The position numbers and the translations under genes were made by a program. A stretch of 64,000 nucleotides of DNA from contig NC_037255.1 of NCBI RefSeq assembly GCF_000002425.4, forward strand, positions 4,691,477-4,755,476. The letters are read 5' to 3'. The notes under the pieces were generated by a model, which saw only the letters and a program-made list of their open reading frames with translations, was not told where the DNA came from and did no database searches. This stretch comes from Physcomitrium patens (taxonomy: Eukaryota > Streptophyta > Bryopsida > Funariales > Funariaceae). Positions 41,340 through 55,002 of the stretch are shown here, piece by piece (position 1 is the stretch's first letter; each line of letters starts with the position of its first letter).

Positions 41340-44090
41340 TAAGAATTTTTAAATGGTTTCACTAGAGCTCTTCACACGAGCTCTGAGCGCTTCGGAACAT
41401 TGTTTTCTTGTCTCTTTCACATTGACGAAGAGTTACGGTGCAGCACTTCTGGGTCTCTCATTTTATTGTCGAGCGGAAGCTCCGCATTTTTTGGCCTGCT
41501 CTTTTGTTTTTTTTATTTTATTTTATTCTTATAAGTTGGATCTATGAATTTTCGAGGTGTTTTCCTCGGTCGATTGTGTTGCAGCGGCTGCACTGCGATC
41601 AAGCTCTCTTGTTCTGTTTTTCCTTGCTCCTAGTTCCTGCAAAGGAAAGATCCAGATAAGGTTTATTTGTTTTTTTTCTTCTGTGTTTTCTCCTGCTCTT
41701 GAGGGAAGTGCTGCGGTGCGACACTGGTCAAGACTGTGCGGCGGTTGTGACTAGAGTGAGGGTGCTCTTCGTCGCTTGTTTTGAAGAGACATCGAACTTC
41801 GTGTTGACTGAACAGTTTTGGTTCCTGGCGTGGAAGTTGATTCTCTACAAGCGATTCTTCTTGCAGTTGCTTCAGTTGCAGTGTTCGTAGTTGGTGGAGG
41901 AGCGACGTTGCTTCTTCTAAGATTAATGTTTGTATTGTCATGTGTTGTGTGGCAGAGTTACAGCAGGTTGCAATTTGGTCTTGAAAACAATGGCTAGATG
42001 AGCTGTGGCGGTTGTTGCATGCGGAGCAGCATTCAGGTGGTGGCAATCTCGGCTGATCATCGGGGTTGCAGCTGGTTGCAGCAGTGAAGGGCGGCAGCTA
42101 CTTCAGTTGTGGTGGTGAATTAAAAGCTGTTGTTGTGCGAGCTGCACAAGCTTGCGGTCATCCTCGGTTCTTCTTCTGTGGCTGGTCGTGTGGTTCTACA
42201 GCGGTGGCTGAAGCAAGTGCATCCTTGGCACGACTCATGATCTGCCTAGATTGAGTGGTGCAGCATTCAAAGGGCGGCTCTTGTAGTTGGAGCGCTCAAC
42301 ACCATTGCCATGGTGATGGCGGATCCATGTCGTCACATTCCCTAGTTCTATCTAGTTGTGTATATTCTTTCGACGATTGAATCTGTCACCCTTATTTGGT
42401 GGTTTTTCATTATTGCGGTTACGGTAGTTCCCAGGGCTGTCTGTGGGGGCAGATTTGGTGTGAAGTAGGAAGAGTGGACGTCCAGCGTCAACTCCAATTT
42501 TATTTTTTCTCTTGCATTGTTACCAATATTGCGCGGTACTTAAGTCGTGGAGTTCAGAGTTAATCCTCACCTCTCCCTGTATTCCTTGCGGTGAGAGGCA
42601 GTTGGCAACTACATCGCAGGTGGTTCTCTGATTGAGTTCTAGTCTGCAGTTGACAGAGCCGGTTCAGCATCTAGATCCCTCTTTTGAGAAATCCAATGGT
42701 GTTCAGTTTGCAAAGAAGCTCCATCGTCTGGACGAAGGAGATTCCCTTGTGACAGGAATTCACAATAATCCAACTACCGCTTATAGTAAGTACTGTGATG
42801 CTTTCAAGATCTCAACTCAACAATCGGATAGACAAGAGTCTCTAGTTGGCATAGGTGAAGAACTCGCCAAGAGAATTGCGCTAGAGCAATTAAAGATCAA
42901 AGATTCTTCTACATTTTTTTTTTCTAGCATCCACAAGTTGTGAAAAAAACGTGTGGTCACAGAAGCACGGCTTCAGCCCTCAATCACTCCGGCAGCAACA
43001 ACAGTGTACCTGAGCGTGACTTTGATCCAAGGCTATTAGTGGTTGTAGACTTAGGTAGAATTTAGAATAGCAAATTGCAGCCCTTCTATATGGATTGTAG
43101 TTTATAAAAGTGACATGGTTGCTCGATGTTGCACAAAATAGCTTAGACTATAGAGTGCATGTTTTTTTGGTTGATTACAATCGAGGTTGGGTGTGTGCCT
43201 TGCACAAGTTGCAACAATCACCTGATTAGCGACGAAGGCTCCATTATTGATCCTGGTTAGTACTCATGGCTTTTTTTCTTTGAGTCAACATCAAGGTCCA
43301 AGTTTTATCAGGAAGTCGAAGGTTTCTCCGCCCAATTGAAGTCAGCTTCGAGGTCGCAGTTGTGTGTTGGTGGACTAGGAGCTTTGAAGGCGCAGAGTTG
43401 CAGCCTTCATCAGCTCTTTACTTCTAAAATTGTGTTGTGAAGTAGGTTGTTTATCTACACATCTTTGAGGTGCTTCAACATGGTGAGATATTCCAAGGAG
43501 GCTTAAGTGATAATTGGGTGATAATTAGTTGAGTAAAACTAAATTAGGGATTGAATAATAAGGGCTTTTGAATGAAATATTTTGGATGATTAAATACTTA
43601 AAAGTGGATGAATTTTCATTTGAGGATGAAAATTTTCTTTGGATAAAAATTTATAATTGGATGATAATTAGTAGTAGATAAAAAATAAAAAATAAAAATT
43701 ATATGAGCTTAAATTAAATCATATAAATTTTTTTCTTTAAGTATGTGATTTCTTGTTATTGAGTGCTTTGTGTTGTTGTGATTATGTGAGAGTGTTTTTT
43801 TACTAGTAAAGCAAATTAAGAGTTTAAGACAAAGTAGAAGATAATTTAAACAATTGAGTTGGAAGCTAGTTAATATTTGTGTAGTGGAATAAAACATTTC
43901 CTAAAATTATTTATTTTAGATCACCATTAAAAGTTACTAAGATATTGGATCTAAAAGAATGCTAATAAAGGACTTACAATTTTTAGATAACTAAAATAGT
44001 TGTGGATTAGAATAGACTTCCAACTAATAAGGATTTATTTTACTTCACATTAATGAATATATATAAGAGCTAAATAAAAATCTTGCAAAT
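41340..44090 (+). repeat. Right arm of the inverted repeat pair
   Basis: The GC-richer inner part (41340-43450) is followed by an AT-rich outer part (43490-44090) that is an inverted match to 37240-37880. Open frames inside (for example 42632-42943, 103 residues) are not recognised and look incidental. Orientation is opposite to the left arm. Confidence 0.55.
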
Positions 44091-45551
44091 GCAACAAAGC
44101 TTGCTACTACTTTTTATCAACATCTATTAAAATCAAAAATCAAATATTGACAATACAATTGTATAAATTAAAAAGAAACAAGTTCAAAGATCAACCTCTA
44201 GAACTTCTTTAAAAAAAAAAAAAAAAATGAAAAATGAAAAAAAAAAAAATTAAAAGTTTCATCTCAAGAGTTGTTATTTGCAAAATTACTAAATAAAATA
44301 TTTAGATTTCTCCAACTTAGACAATGTTAGAATAGTGATGAAGATTCTCAAGAAAGACATGTCATTTTTCAAATAAATGGCAAGATATAATATGTTTGAT
44401 ATTAATATCATAAAAGATACTTTTGATGCTTAGTAATACTATCAGAGATAGATACTAAAATTAATGGCATAAAAAATGTGTTATTTGAGGATAGAATATT
44501 AAAAGTCTCAATAATGATTAAATAATGAGATGGTTTATTTGCCTTCATATGGAACATTACTAATGGCTAAAAAGACATATCAACCACCTTTGTAGAAAAT
44601 AATAATTAGTGTTTGTTACCAACACCATTTAATGGATCCTAGACTTTATTAACTTATAAAATAATTTAACTTCTCCTTGTCGAACTTGTTCCTAGAGGAA
44701 GAAATAATACAATGAATATACACATTACTTATGCAAATAGAAATAAAGCATAAAAGTAGAATGAGATAGAAGAATATTAGTACATATTGGTCACTTGGCT
44801 TAATAAGTTTGCTACATGTTGGCTACTTGTCTTGGCAACTACATAGACTTTTCGGTAGCTAGTACATAGACTTTTCAGTAGCTAGTTTTTATTTTTATTT
44901 TTATTTTTTTTTAGTGTTTAGTTTTATTTCTTTTTTATTTTTTTATTTTTTAAAAAATCATAAATATTTCCTTTTTCTTTATTTTTTCCATTCTTTAATA
45001 AACACATGAATATATTGCCTTAGGATTTTATTGAAATTCATGTCCCTGATATTTTCATAATAATTAATATAGGATTTTTAAAAATATTTTGATAAATATG
45101 TATTATTCTTTAATTATTTTTATTAATTTTAAATTAATTAATATCAATATTTCTAAGAAAAAAAGAAAAAGAATGAATAAATACTAGGTTTGGTTTATTT
45201 TGAAACTTATAAGTTTTAGTACATATTTTCCAAATAAATGGTTTTGAAAGATTCTAAATTAAGAAAATATAAGATACTTTTTCATAGATTCTAAAATTGA
45301 AATTCTTAAAGTATTTGTTTTAATTTTAGATATCTATCTTATGACTTGGCATCAAGGAATTTTAAAAATAATAAATATTTAACTTGTATAACTACTTATA
45401 TAAATTCATAAAAATACTTGTATAAATATTAAAAATTAATAAATGCTAATATTTTAAGATAAATATTTTCTTATCATTATATTACCAAAAAATTGTTTAT
45501 CAATGAAATAACTATGTAATTAATTTTGTTATGTATTTGAAATTTTAATAA

Positions 45552-45595
<44 letters not shown>

Positions 45596-46111
45596 ATAAA
45601 TATATAACTAGAAGAATTAAAGTAAACCTTCATTTCTATTTATATTCTCCATGAAATTGAATATATTTGAATGTGTCTTATTATTTAAGTTGAATAGCTA
45701 TAAATAAATTCATATTTTCTATATAAAATATAAAAAAGAAATTTGAGCATAATAAGTCTATAAATTTGTATATGTACGTGTATGTGTATATAATTAAATA
45801 TGTACATACATACATAAATACATAAGGTATGCCACCACATCTTCTTATAATAAACATTTAAAATTATCTTTATTAATTTTTAAATTAATTCCTTTGTAAT
45901 TTTAAAAAATATAATAAATAAATAAATAAATAATTCTCAAAAAAAATGATTGGATTCAAAATAAACTAAAGAAATATGTCAAATAGGCAGTAAGTTGTGG
46001 TGTCAATAACAAAAAATTGTAGCAACATTAACAATGCCCCAAAAAACTATTTGTACATTCTAACATATTATATTAAGTTTTATTTTTAAAATATTTTTTA
46101 TTTTTATTATA

Positions 46112-46147
<36 letters not shown>

Positions 46148-47765
46148 TTTTAGCAAACACTCTACTAGTTGTCCTGCTTAAACCATTAGTGACAGAGAGA
46201 TAGAGAGATTAAACCAATAATTGTGTTTTAAAATTAAAATAGAATTAGACAAAAGAATGTTACTATTCAAATTTTTTTATTTATCTATGTTTTTATTTCA
46301 AGTTTTTGGTATGAACTTGTCCAACACTAAATATTTAATGATTTCTTTGTATTGTTCTGTGACTATTTGTTTTATGATTTCTTTTTATAGTTGTGTGACT
46401 ATTTGTTTTATGTAATCTCATTTTACAAAAAATCTGAAAATATTTTGATAAATTAATACAAGGATAGCAACAAAGGCAAATGGTTAAATATTTAAAATTT
46501 TATATTTTGACACAATATAAAAATTAGAAAATCAGTAATATGAAAGAAAAGTTAAAACTCATTGGACAAGAAAAATAAAAGCCATCTTTTAAATTATTCA
46601 ATAAGATTTGTTTGCTGGGATCTATTATGAAGCTGAAAAAACTATATACAAAAATATACATAAATATATATATATATATATAAGTAAGAAAAATAGAAAA
46701 TCCATAAGAATTTAAATCATCCACTTGAAAGATTACTTTGCCCCAAAAAAAAGAAAATAATTTTAAAAATAAATAAATAATGCATTCTTTATAACATGGC
46801 ACCAAAAGAATATTGTTGAGAAATTTATCTGAAACATGCTTTAATGACTGTTGAAACAGAATGTGTCCAGCTCATCATCCTCAAGGTATAATTGCTATAT
46901 AATTTAAGGATTTTTTTTTCCTGTTTTTTTATATTTATTACAAGTTGAGCTAAATGCTTGATCATTCCACTACTATTTTCCATATTATATACCCGAACGA
47001 GCCCTTATGATGCTTCCACCAACCAAATGCCTTATGACAAGAACTCATTACAAGCCTGCCAATGATAACATATTAGAATTATACTCCGAATTCCTTAGAT
47101 TCTCATTCTAATCAAAACTGATTGAAACCAACCATTTACAATCGTCACTAACTCGCAATCCAATGTAACAGTGGCCTCTCATTTAGTCTGCGTTGAGTGG
47201 ACATTGTCAAACCTCCAAGTGTATTTTGTTTCTTATTCTGTTTGCTAGTGTCGTTGCATTATGTTCTGCTTCCTTTTCTGAGAGGTGCATGTCAATGGAC
47301 TCGATTGTAATAGGATGGCAAAATTTGACTAAACTGAAGTAGGAGAGTCACAAGGAGCAGCTTGAATCGCAAAAAAGCATCAAACTTTGAAGAGGAGAAT
47401 CATACATGATGTACTTGAGCTAATCAACAAACATTATGCACCTCCTCGAAGCACATCCGCGAAGGTGGCCACGATGCATTTTCCTAACTGGTTGAGTCTC
47501 TAGCATGTTTGCTTGATGCAGAGATGCAGAGACTCCTCTTGGCACTGCAAATAGTACCCCAAATCTCGCCCCACTATTTACTGTACATATTCTTCTGGAC
47601 GCCATCAACCACAAAGATGACGCACAACAGATTCAAGACGTTCTGTGGCGGCTGCGCTCCCGGAAGAGAGAATTTTAAACAATACCAGAAAATAAAAAGA
47701 AAAAAAGAAAAAAAGAATCTCGTTATGTGAGTCTATCTATCTTCACACGTTAAGCTCCACTCTAC
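44091..47765. other. AT-rich intergenic region
   Basis: No gene or protein fragment is recognised. TA tracts lie at about 45558-45591, 46116-46144 and 46666-46682. From about 46980 composition becomes more balanced toward the 3' end of the AP2 gene. Confidence 0.6.
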
Positions 47766-49244
47766 CTACCTAATTAATTGAATGCTGCAACGCTCGACTT
47801 CGGGATTACTAGGAGGGGGAAAAGATGGAAACAGGTCATCTGAGGCCCAATTACCATCCGACGATGTCCGAATCAGAGTGGTTTGCAGAAGAGGGGGAAC
47901 CCAACAGTCGACATCCTGAACCCCGAAATTGTTCTGAAACAAGGCTTCATCCGGATACACAATCTGTGCAGGATCCTGAGAGACAATCATCTGAGTGCAT
48001 TCCTGATCCAGAGGATTGGACGTGTCTCTGCTGATATTATGCTGCGCGACGTCAGGAAATGACAACGCGGAGCCGGAATCGCAGTCATCCATCAGCAATT
48101 CATAGTCTGTTACGCCAACCCTAGGGAAGACTTGGAAAAGATTGGAAGTAGAGTTGGAAGAAGGAAGGTGCTGCAGCATTCGAGAATTGGAGAAGGACGT
48201 GGGAATGGAGATATCATTACCGAAGCTTAAACATGACGATGACTGTCCCCCATCACCGCTCATGGAAGGTGAAGGTGAGGTATTAGTCATCATTTTTGCG
48301 AAATTTCTAGCCCACTTGCGAACCGCTTCCTTGTCACTCGTAACCGGCTGCGGGTGTTGTTGCAAAAATCTGGGACTGTCGTCGAAATTATATGACGCTT
48401 GCTTGGAGCCGTAACAAAACATACCCGCATCTGCCGCCCGCGCAGCTTCATTCAAACCATCATACTCACCCAGTGATATTTTGTTATTCTTCTTGCCCGG
48501 AGGGTTATATTCGGCAACCCATTTTCGCCGATCCGAACGATATCGAACACCCTTCTGTTTCTTCGCCGCTCCTTGTGTGTTGATGAAATCACAAACAAAT
48601 CTAGCCTCGTGAGGCGATTTCGGCACGCGTGTAGTCCACGACTCGCAGTTGATTACGTCCAGTTGCAACACGAGCGAGAGCTTGGTGTGGTCTGAGGAAC
48701 CTTTGTGTAGTTTCGAAATATTTCTCTGGAAATATGCGATCCACTCACTTGCATGCCTTGCAAGTGACATGACGAGATCCTCCGCCCCGGAATCAAACGG
48801 CAAGGGATTCACCCACTTCACTTCCGGCTTCAAATCCAGCTTCCCATCCTCGCCCACCTTCGCGTCCTCGCTGCAGAGGCACTCAAAAATGGCCGGGAAG
48901 TAAAACGTGGAAGGTTGGGTGTTGCTATATCTGTATCCAAGCCTCGTGCTGTATTCTTCTATGCACTTGGCCTCCCCCTCGGCTCTCAATCTATTGAAAC
49001 AAGACGATCCCTCAACCTCAGCACCCTGCACGAACTTCGACGGACCCACGACGGACAGCACCTGTAAGCATTTCCGCTTCACATCGACTCGGTAAGCAAA
49101 ATCTGGATAGTAAGCATTGATGGAACGGCGAGGGCTGTAACGCGATACGGTGCAAATCGGGGACGGTCGTCGCAAATCCCGCGTCACCACTTGACATGCC
49201 CCCGCTCCTTTGTCCGCCCCCATCCTCGTTAAAAACCCTGTCAA
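47766..49244 (-). CDS. AP2/ERF-domain transcription factor (492 residues, single exon)
   Basis: This is a nuclear DNA-binding protein by family. The AP2 domain lies at about residues 229-289: KQKGVRYRSDRRKWVAEYNP, then ISLGEYDGLNEAARAADAG, then ASYNF. The usual WLG of ERF/DREB proteins is SLG here, and the domain is a single one, so assignment to ERF, DREB or RAV groups is not safe. The ~225-residue N-terminal part is rich in Cys and aromatic residues without a recognised domain. The C-terminal third is Ser-, Asp- and Pro-rich, as in activation regions. The start is the first ATG (49244); an ATG seven codons later is equally possible. It stands alone, with about 5.8 kb to the next gene. Confidence 0.88.
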   Translation of the reverse strand: MTGFLTRMGADKGAGACQVVTRDLRRPSPICTVSRYSPRRSINAYYPDFAYRVDVKRKCLQVLSVVGPSKFVQGAEVEGSSCFNRLRAEGEAKCIEEYSTRLGYRYSNTQPSTFYFPAIFECLCSEDAKVGEDGKLDLKPEVKWVNPLPFDSGAEDLVMSLARHASEWIAYFQRNISKLHKGSSDHTKLSLVLQLDVINCESWTTRVPKSPHEARFVCDFINTQGAAKKQKGVRYRSDRRKWVAEYNPPGKKNNKISLGEYDGLNEAARAADAGMFCYGSKQASYNFDDSPRFLQQHPQPVTSDKEAVRKWARNFAKMMTNTSPSPSMSGDGGQSSSCLSFGNDISIPTSFSNSRMLQHLPSSNSTSNLFQVFPRVGVTDYELLMDDCDSGSALSFPDVAQHNISRDTSNPLDQECTQMIVSQDPAQIVYPDEALFQNNFGVQDVDCWVPPLLQTTLIRTSSDGNWASDDLFPSFPPPSNPEVERCSIQLIR

Positions 49245-50216
49245 AAGAAACCAAACCTAGCAACAATTCTGCAAACGAGCACTCTCCTCCTCGAACGAAC
49301 CCTTTCCTGAGCATACTAACCTAGCTTCGCCATGGCTAGACCACCGTGGACGCGGTCAGAACTCCGTCCTACACACCCTTTCTAGGAAACCCTTAAGATC
49401 CACGACAACTCTAGACAATAGCGGTGGGACACCAACAACAACACCACCATCACCCAACGCACCCGCTCTCACGCGTCTAAAAATAAACCCTCTGCTCGCT
49501 AAGAATCCATCACCAGCGTAGCTCTACCGCCACAACCACAGCCACCTTCATGAAGATGCCGCAAGGGCATAACCGAGTGCAACCCCAAGTCCAAATAGGG
49601 AACAGAAAGCCTGGGGCATCGAACATCAGCCAGCATGAATGAATGGGTAGTGTAGCATCGTCGGAGTAGTGCAGCAGAGCAGGATCGCGGGCTGCCTCCC
49701 TGGATTCCGCAAGCAATCAATTACCACCACCATTTCCTCGTTTGTTTGTTTATTTGTTTCTAGCAAGCCTAGCTCACTTACTTACTTGCTATGGTTGGCT
49801 AGGCCTAGATAGGCTGGCTGGATGAGAGTTGCTACCATTGTACTATTGTAGTAGTAGCAGTAGTCCCAGTAGTCTCAGTCCCAGTCAGTCGCACGAGGCC
49901 ACCAGTGGGAGCGTCAAGTTTGACCTCCCCTCCGTGCAACTCTACACGAAGCTTCCCCCCCTTCTCACCACCACGCAGTTGGCGTGCCTCCCTCCCTTCT
50001 GTAGACCGCGTCACCGAGCCTTTCCCTCAGGATGAATGTACATATATGTTCATCCCCTTCTCTCCAGCCTTCTTTTCATCCATCCATGTGTGCACCCTAC
50101 TACCCTTATCTCATCCAGCTCATGTGTACATTTGGACTTACAAGTTCTGTATTGTGCTCGTTCAAATTCGTATTCATACGAAGCTTGCCAAAACATTTCA
50201 TACATTAATCTGGATG
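49245..50216. other. Upstream region of the AP2 gene
   Basis: This is a GC-balanced region with short overlapping open frames on both strands that I do not recognise. It probably holds the 5' leader and promoter of the minus-strand AP2 gene. No promoter element was assigned. Confidence 0.4.
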
Positions 50217-50218
50217 TC

Positions 50219-50271
<53 letters not shown>
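50217..50271. repeat. (GT)n(TA)n microsatellite
   Basis: About 13 GT units pass into about 14 TA units. Confidence 0.95.
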
Positions 50272-50273
<2 letters not shown>

Positions 50274-52299
50274 CGTCTCCATGGAATTATGTTAGTTATG
50301 TCTTTCATAAAATACTGTGTGGAGGTGTGTAAAAATGTGTTGGAACTGTAGAACTGCATGTGGTTTTCTTTTTTATTGAACTTTATTTGGGATTTAAAAG
50401 AAAAAATAAGAAAATATTTTAATTTTATTTTGAAAATCATAATCGTTTTTTTTATTATTTAAAAAAAGCATCAAGTACCAGGAATTTGATAACATGAGTT
50501 TTCTTAATATATGTTTTTCGAATCAATTCTTAATTTCGTAAAATCATGAGGTTTATTCCATATGGAATGAAAGACTAAATATATAGACATTACCATAAAA
50601 ATTTCAAAGATAATAACAGAACCTTTATTTTGCATCAACATACTTTATTTTTATGGTTAATAGCTTTTGTAAGTTCATAGATTGTGTCTGCACCTCAGTT
50701 TCTTTAAGTTTTACACAGTAATTGCATGATATCACTCAAGCCAATTATTTCACGTAGAAACAAAAACAAATATGACATATATGTATACACATACACATAT
50801 ATACATAATCCCTTAACCACCATTCCCAATACAACAGTGGTCAGTATATACACATCCACATATACACAAAAACCAAAAACCAAGAACCATTATAGTCAAA
50901 CATAAAAAAAATCCTTAATTTATAGTCAGACACTCAAAGAAAAGAAAGAGATACTATCATAATAATAAAATTATTATTATTATTATTATTATTATTGACT
51001 TTTAACTCTTTGTACTATTATAACTTATCATATATATATATATATATATATAGTAGAAAAGTCTATGACAAACAGTTGAACATACATCAATCAATAAGTA
51101 TTTGTCTTATTAAAAATTTGCAAACAAACAATATGATTATGATCACAGAACTTGCTTAGATTGTAACTTTAAGAAAATAAATTCACCAAAATATTTATTT
51201 ATGAGCTACATATGTCTTCTATCCATAACAGTATTTTAATTTGTAATCGCATAAAACATGGAATACAACTTCTATTTTGTTACTTACATTGTTCTAAGGT
51301 TAGTATAAAATTAAGTCAATGCATATGTATCTAGAAATATTTGTTACATTACTGCCAAAGTCTAATTGCTTTTAAACACCAATATGGTAATATTGGTACC
51401 AAAGGATGACACATGCCTAACTATGTGTGTCAAAAACTTCTAAAATATCACAACTTTAAATGGTAAAACCAACTCTTGTATACATAGAGAGATAATATTT
51501 TCAAAAATTTAGTTTACAAATGATAAAAAACTATACATGCTTTTTAAATTAATTATTTAAAATAGTTATAATATTTTTTAGTTTTAATAGTAGAATATCA
51601 CAAATAATATTAAAATTAATTTTTATTTTTTTCAATTAAAAATTAATAAAATTTCAAATTGGTTACCAACTACCACAAGTTCTAGTATTATTAGAATAAT
51701 AAATTTAATATTTTTTCTGTTAATATAGCTTCGTACGATGATTTTGAAGCGTGATTACTGAAATGCATATAGTTGGTTTAAATTTATTAACTAAGCCAAG
51801 ATCAAAATTCTTTCAAGAAGGATTGAAAATATCTTATAAAATATTTATTCTACAAATTAGAGCCCAAGATCAAAAATTTGTCTCATAAATGTTATATGTA
51901 TTACAATAAAATTTAAAGTACATAATTGTATCTCTTTAAAAAAATAATTACAAAATATTGCCATTTATTATAAATAGACATAAATAAAATACGTACTAAT
52001 AGGTATCTATTTTTATAGATTAGATTTATTAGTATAAATTCATATGTCTATAAATTTTATTTGGGTCTATTTTATTTTTAAGACAAAGTCATGATACTTT
52101 TAAAGATTAATAGATCTAATCCACATACTTACATATATTGTACAAATATATGCAAGTATATAACTTTTTTTTAAATCCAAATATATATTTTTTTAATATG
52201 TTAAAAATAAACTATACCAAAAAATACTAAGATTTGAGCAAATATAATCAAATTGATTCTAGTAATTTTTTTACATATAAGATGAGATATTAAAAGATG

Positions 52300-52337
<38 letters not shown>

Positions 52338-53480
52338 AACTCCAGTATTAAGACTTACTAATATACACTCAATAGCTATTAATAATCTTCTAAGTATTAG
52401 ATTGAAGAGATCGAATCTGTAAAGTTTGGTTGTTTACTCGATTTAAATAAAAGACATAGATTGTGTTCTCTCTTTGTGTAATCTTTTAGTGTTATTGAAC
52501 GGAACATAAAACAATGTAAAGTGCTTTGAGTTGGTATTAAAGACAATCATGTAACAGATTTAAGCTGTACTCAATAATAAAATATAAATAGTGTAATATG
52601 TTTTGTTTTATAAACATAATAGTGTAAATTATAACTACAAACAAAAAGAATGTAATATTTTGAACTTTAATCTAGTAGAGAAAGTATTAAAAATCATGCA
52701 TAACTTAACTTTTACATATAAAAGAAAGTTAAGATGGTTGAGGAATAAAAAAATTATCTTGATTTTACATTGTATCAAAGGCGTCTGTAACAATAATGAG
52801 TCAATAAATACTTAGTTATTTTAAACAACAAGGTGTCATTTTCTTTTTGAAAGTGTCAAACACCTTTATTAGAAATTTAGTTGTCTACTTTTGCATGTTT
52901 TTGGATACAAACAAGGATACTCATAGCATAACATGTGCTCTAAGAACATCAAAAGCATTTATCATTGTTAAACTTATCAGGGTTTAGTAAACAAAAGGTC
53001 AATAGAGAAACTTAGAAATCCGAGCCCAAATATCTGCCAAAACCAGTGCTCTCTAGTTTGGTATGCACATTCTAAGCCACAAAATATGAAAGAGTGAGGT
53101 TATTTGTTATTTTTTATTAATTTTTTGATATTCTTCAACACCTATGGGGTACAGATCAGAAAAAGAATTATCAGCATGGATGGAAACCTGCTGCATTAGA
53201 TTGGATTAAAAAAAAACATACGCCTCTTAAGTACTAATATTCAAGGAACTGAGCCAGACTAGGATCATCTCATATGAAATCCCCTACTCCCCATCCAGAT
53301 CGTGAATCACTAAACCCCACTGAGGAACTCTCGGTGTTCCATATAATATTCATTCACAAAATGAGAAGTTTAAAGCATTCAATAACGTGAAGAAAAAAAC
53401 GGTACTTGCTAATACCACTGTATGTGTAAGTGCAAATGTAAGTATGTATGTGGGGAGTATACATTCACTGATTTGGTGAT
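50272..53480. other. AT-rich intergenic region
   Basis: No gene is seen. It contains an (ATT)n tract at about 50969-50996 and TA tracts at about 51031-51052 and 52304-52335. Confidence 0.6.
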
Positions 53481-53959
53481 ACAACCACTACAATGTACCC
53501 AAACGCGGAGAAAGAGGTGCAACGATCACTAACGGAGCCTCTGGGATGAACATCCACACAGGGTTCAACAGCCAGGTACTGTGTGTGTGAGAGAGAGAGC
53601 AGGACGCTGGGAGGTTGGCAAGCAAGCCACAGAGACGGAGATATGAAGCGAGGGTGTGGACACACTGGAGCACGGGGGGTAGCGAAGAAGAAGAGGGTAG
53701 CAGTGTGGGTGCGGGCATTGTCGACTAATGTATGCATGCATGCATGCATGTCTGCCTGCTTGTGATGGGGGAGGGGGGGAGAGCGTGCAGCCATTGCTTT
53801 CCAAGTGCTTCTGAAGGGGAACAGCAGGAGTAGCAGTATCCAGGGGGGCGGGGATGTGGGTGAGCATCATCCTAGCGATTAGTTGTAGTGAACCAGGACG
53901 GTGGTGGACTATGCCAGCAGAGTCGGGCGCCTTGTTGTGCAGTTGGGTTCTCTCTCTTT

Positions 53960-53991
<32 letters not shown>

Positions 53992-55002
53992 ATGGTGCGG
54001 GTGAAAGTCTGAAGCTGCGGTGCCACTTTGTGCTGTGGTGTGGAGCCTGGTGGGTGAGATTTCAGAGCCTCTGTCACCACTGTCTCCACCACTGTCTCCA
54101 TGTCGCAGCAACTCCTTCTGTCGCTGGTGCTGCTCTCTCCGTCCCCCTCCTTCCTCATTCCGAGTTGCTCCTTGATTGGGATCGAATTTTTAGGAACCGA
54201 CATTTTAGGGGATGGGGGGTGCGAAGATTCATGCAGTAGATAGTTTGTTTGGTAAATCAGGGAGGAAGGCGATTAGCTTTTCGTTTGTTCGTTTGTTTGT
54301 TGATTTTTTTTATAATTTTTTCCCCTCCTCTCTTCCCCCTCCTTTATCTTTTACCCGGGCAGGTCTCAGACTCTATGCATGTGACATTGTAGAGACTGGC
54401 TGCAGATTCTCCGAGGCGGGTGGATGTGGATATGGCACACTCATCATGCAGGCCTAAACTTTCCCTTTCGCAAAAGATGTACAAGGAAAGGGGCTTGCCG
54501 CAACCTTTACCTCTCTTCTCGCTTCTACCTCCTTTCCCTCTATCTGTGTGAATATGGACATTGATTTCTAGGTCCTGTCTCTGAATGTGCCCTTTTTCTT
54601 CCTCTGTGGATACTTGCTAGTCCCTCCCTCTTGTTCCTGTTTTTCTTCCACCAAAAGTGTTTTTATTGCCAGCGCAGCCCTTTTAATCCTCGGAGGCTGG
54701 TTTGGCTCTGAAGTTACGGTCTTTGCTGTCCCCAGCTCGTTGTTTGGTGCTTGGATTGCATTTAGAAATACCTATATGCAGTTCCCGTGGCTGAATCTGT
54801 ATCCCTAATCTTGTCGAGCTTAGTTCTTATCGCCGCTAGGATTTGCAATTCTTTTTGTTACACTGTAATTCATCCTGGCGTTGCTGGATTGTGCCTCGCC
54901 CTGCCACCCTTGGCTTGTGAATGCATTGCTGCGGGAATACGGCGGATGCTATTCCGCATCCAATCTTGGAGCTCGCCACGTGATTCACCTTGACTCGTGA
55001 AC
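53481..55002 (+). promoter_or_regulatory. GC-richer upstream region of the UBTD-type gene
   Basis: It contains a run of RY-type motifs (atgcatgcatgcatgcatg, 53732-53750) and a (CT)n tract at 53963-53990, both common in plant promoters or leaders. The long minus-strand open frame here (53565-54203) is low-complexity (ERERERE, HACMHA) and is probably not coding. Transcription start and any leader intron are unknown. Confidence 0.4.
53963..53990. repeat. (CT)n microsatellite
   Basis: About 14 CT units lie in the presumed leader or promoter of the downstream gene. Confidence 0.95.

Noticed and set aside
42632-42943. 103-residue open frame in the right repeat arm
   Set aside because: No recognisable motif, no counterpart in the left arm, and it lies in repeat DNA.
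50036-50351. Open frames ending in VCVCVC and YIYIYI
   Set aside because: Their C-terminal parts are translations of the (GT)n(TA)n microsatellite.
53565-54203. 212-residue minus-strand open frame
   Set aside because: It is composed of simple-sequence translations (ERERER from (CT)n, HACMHA from CATG repeats) with no domain, and lies in the upstream region of a plus-strand gene.
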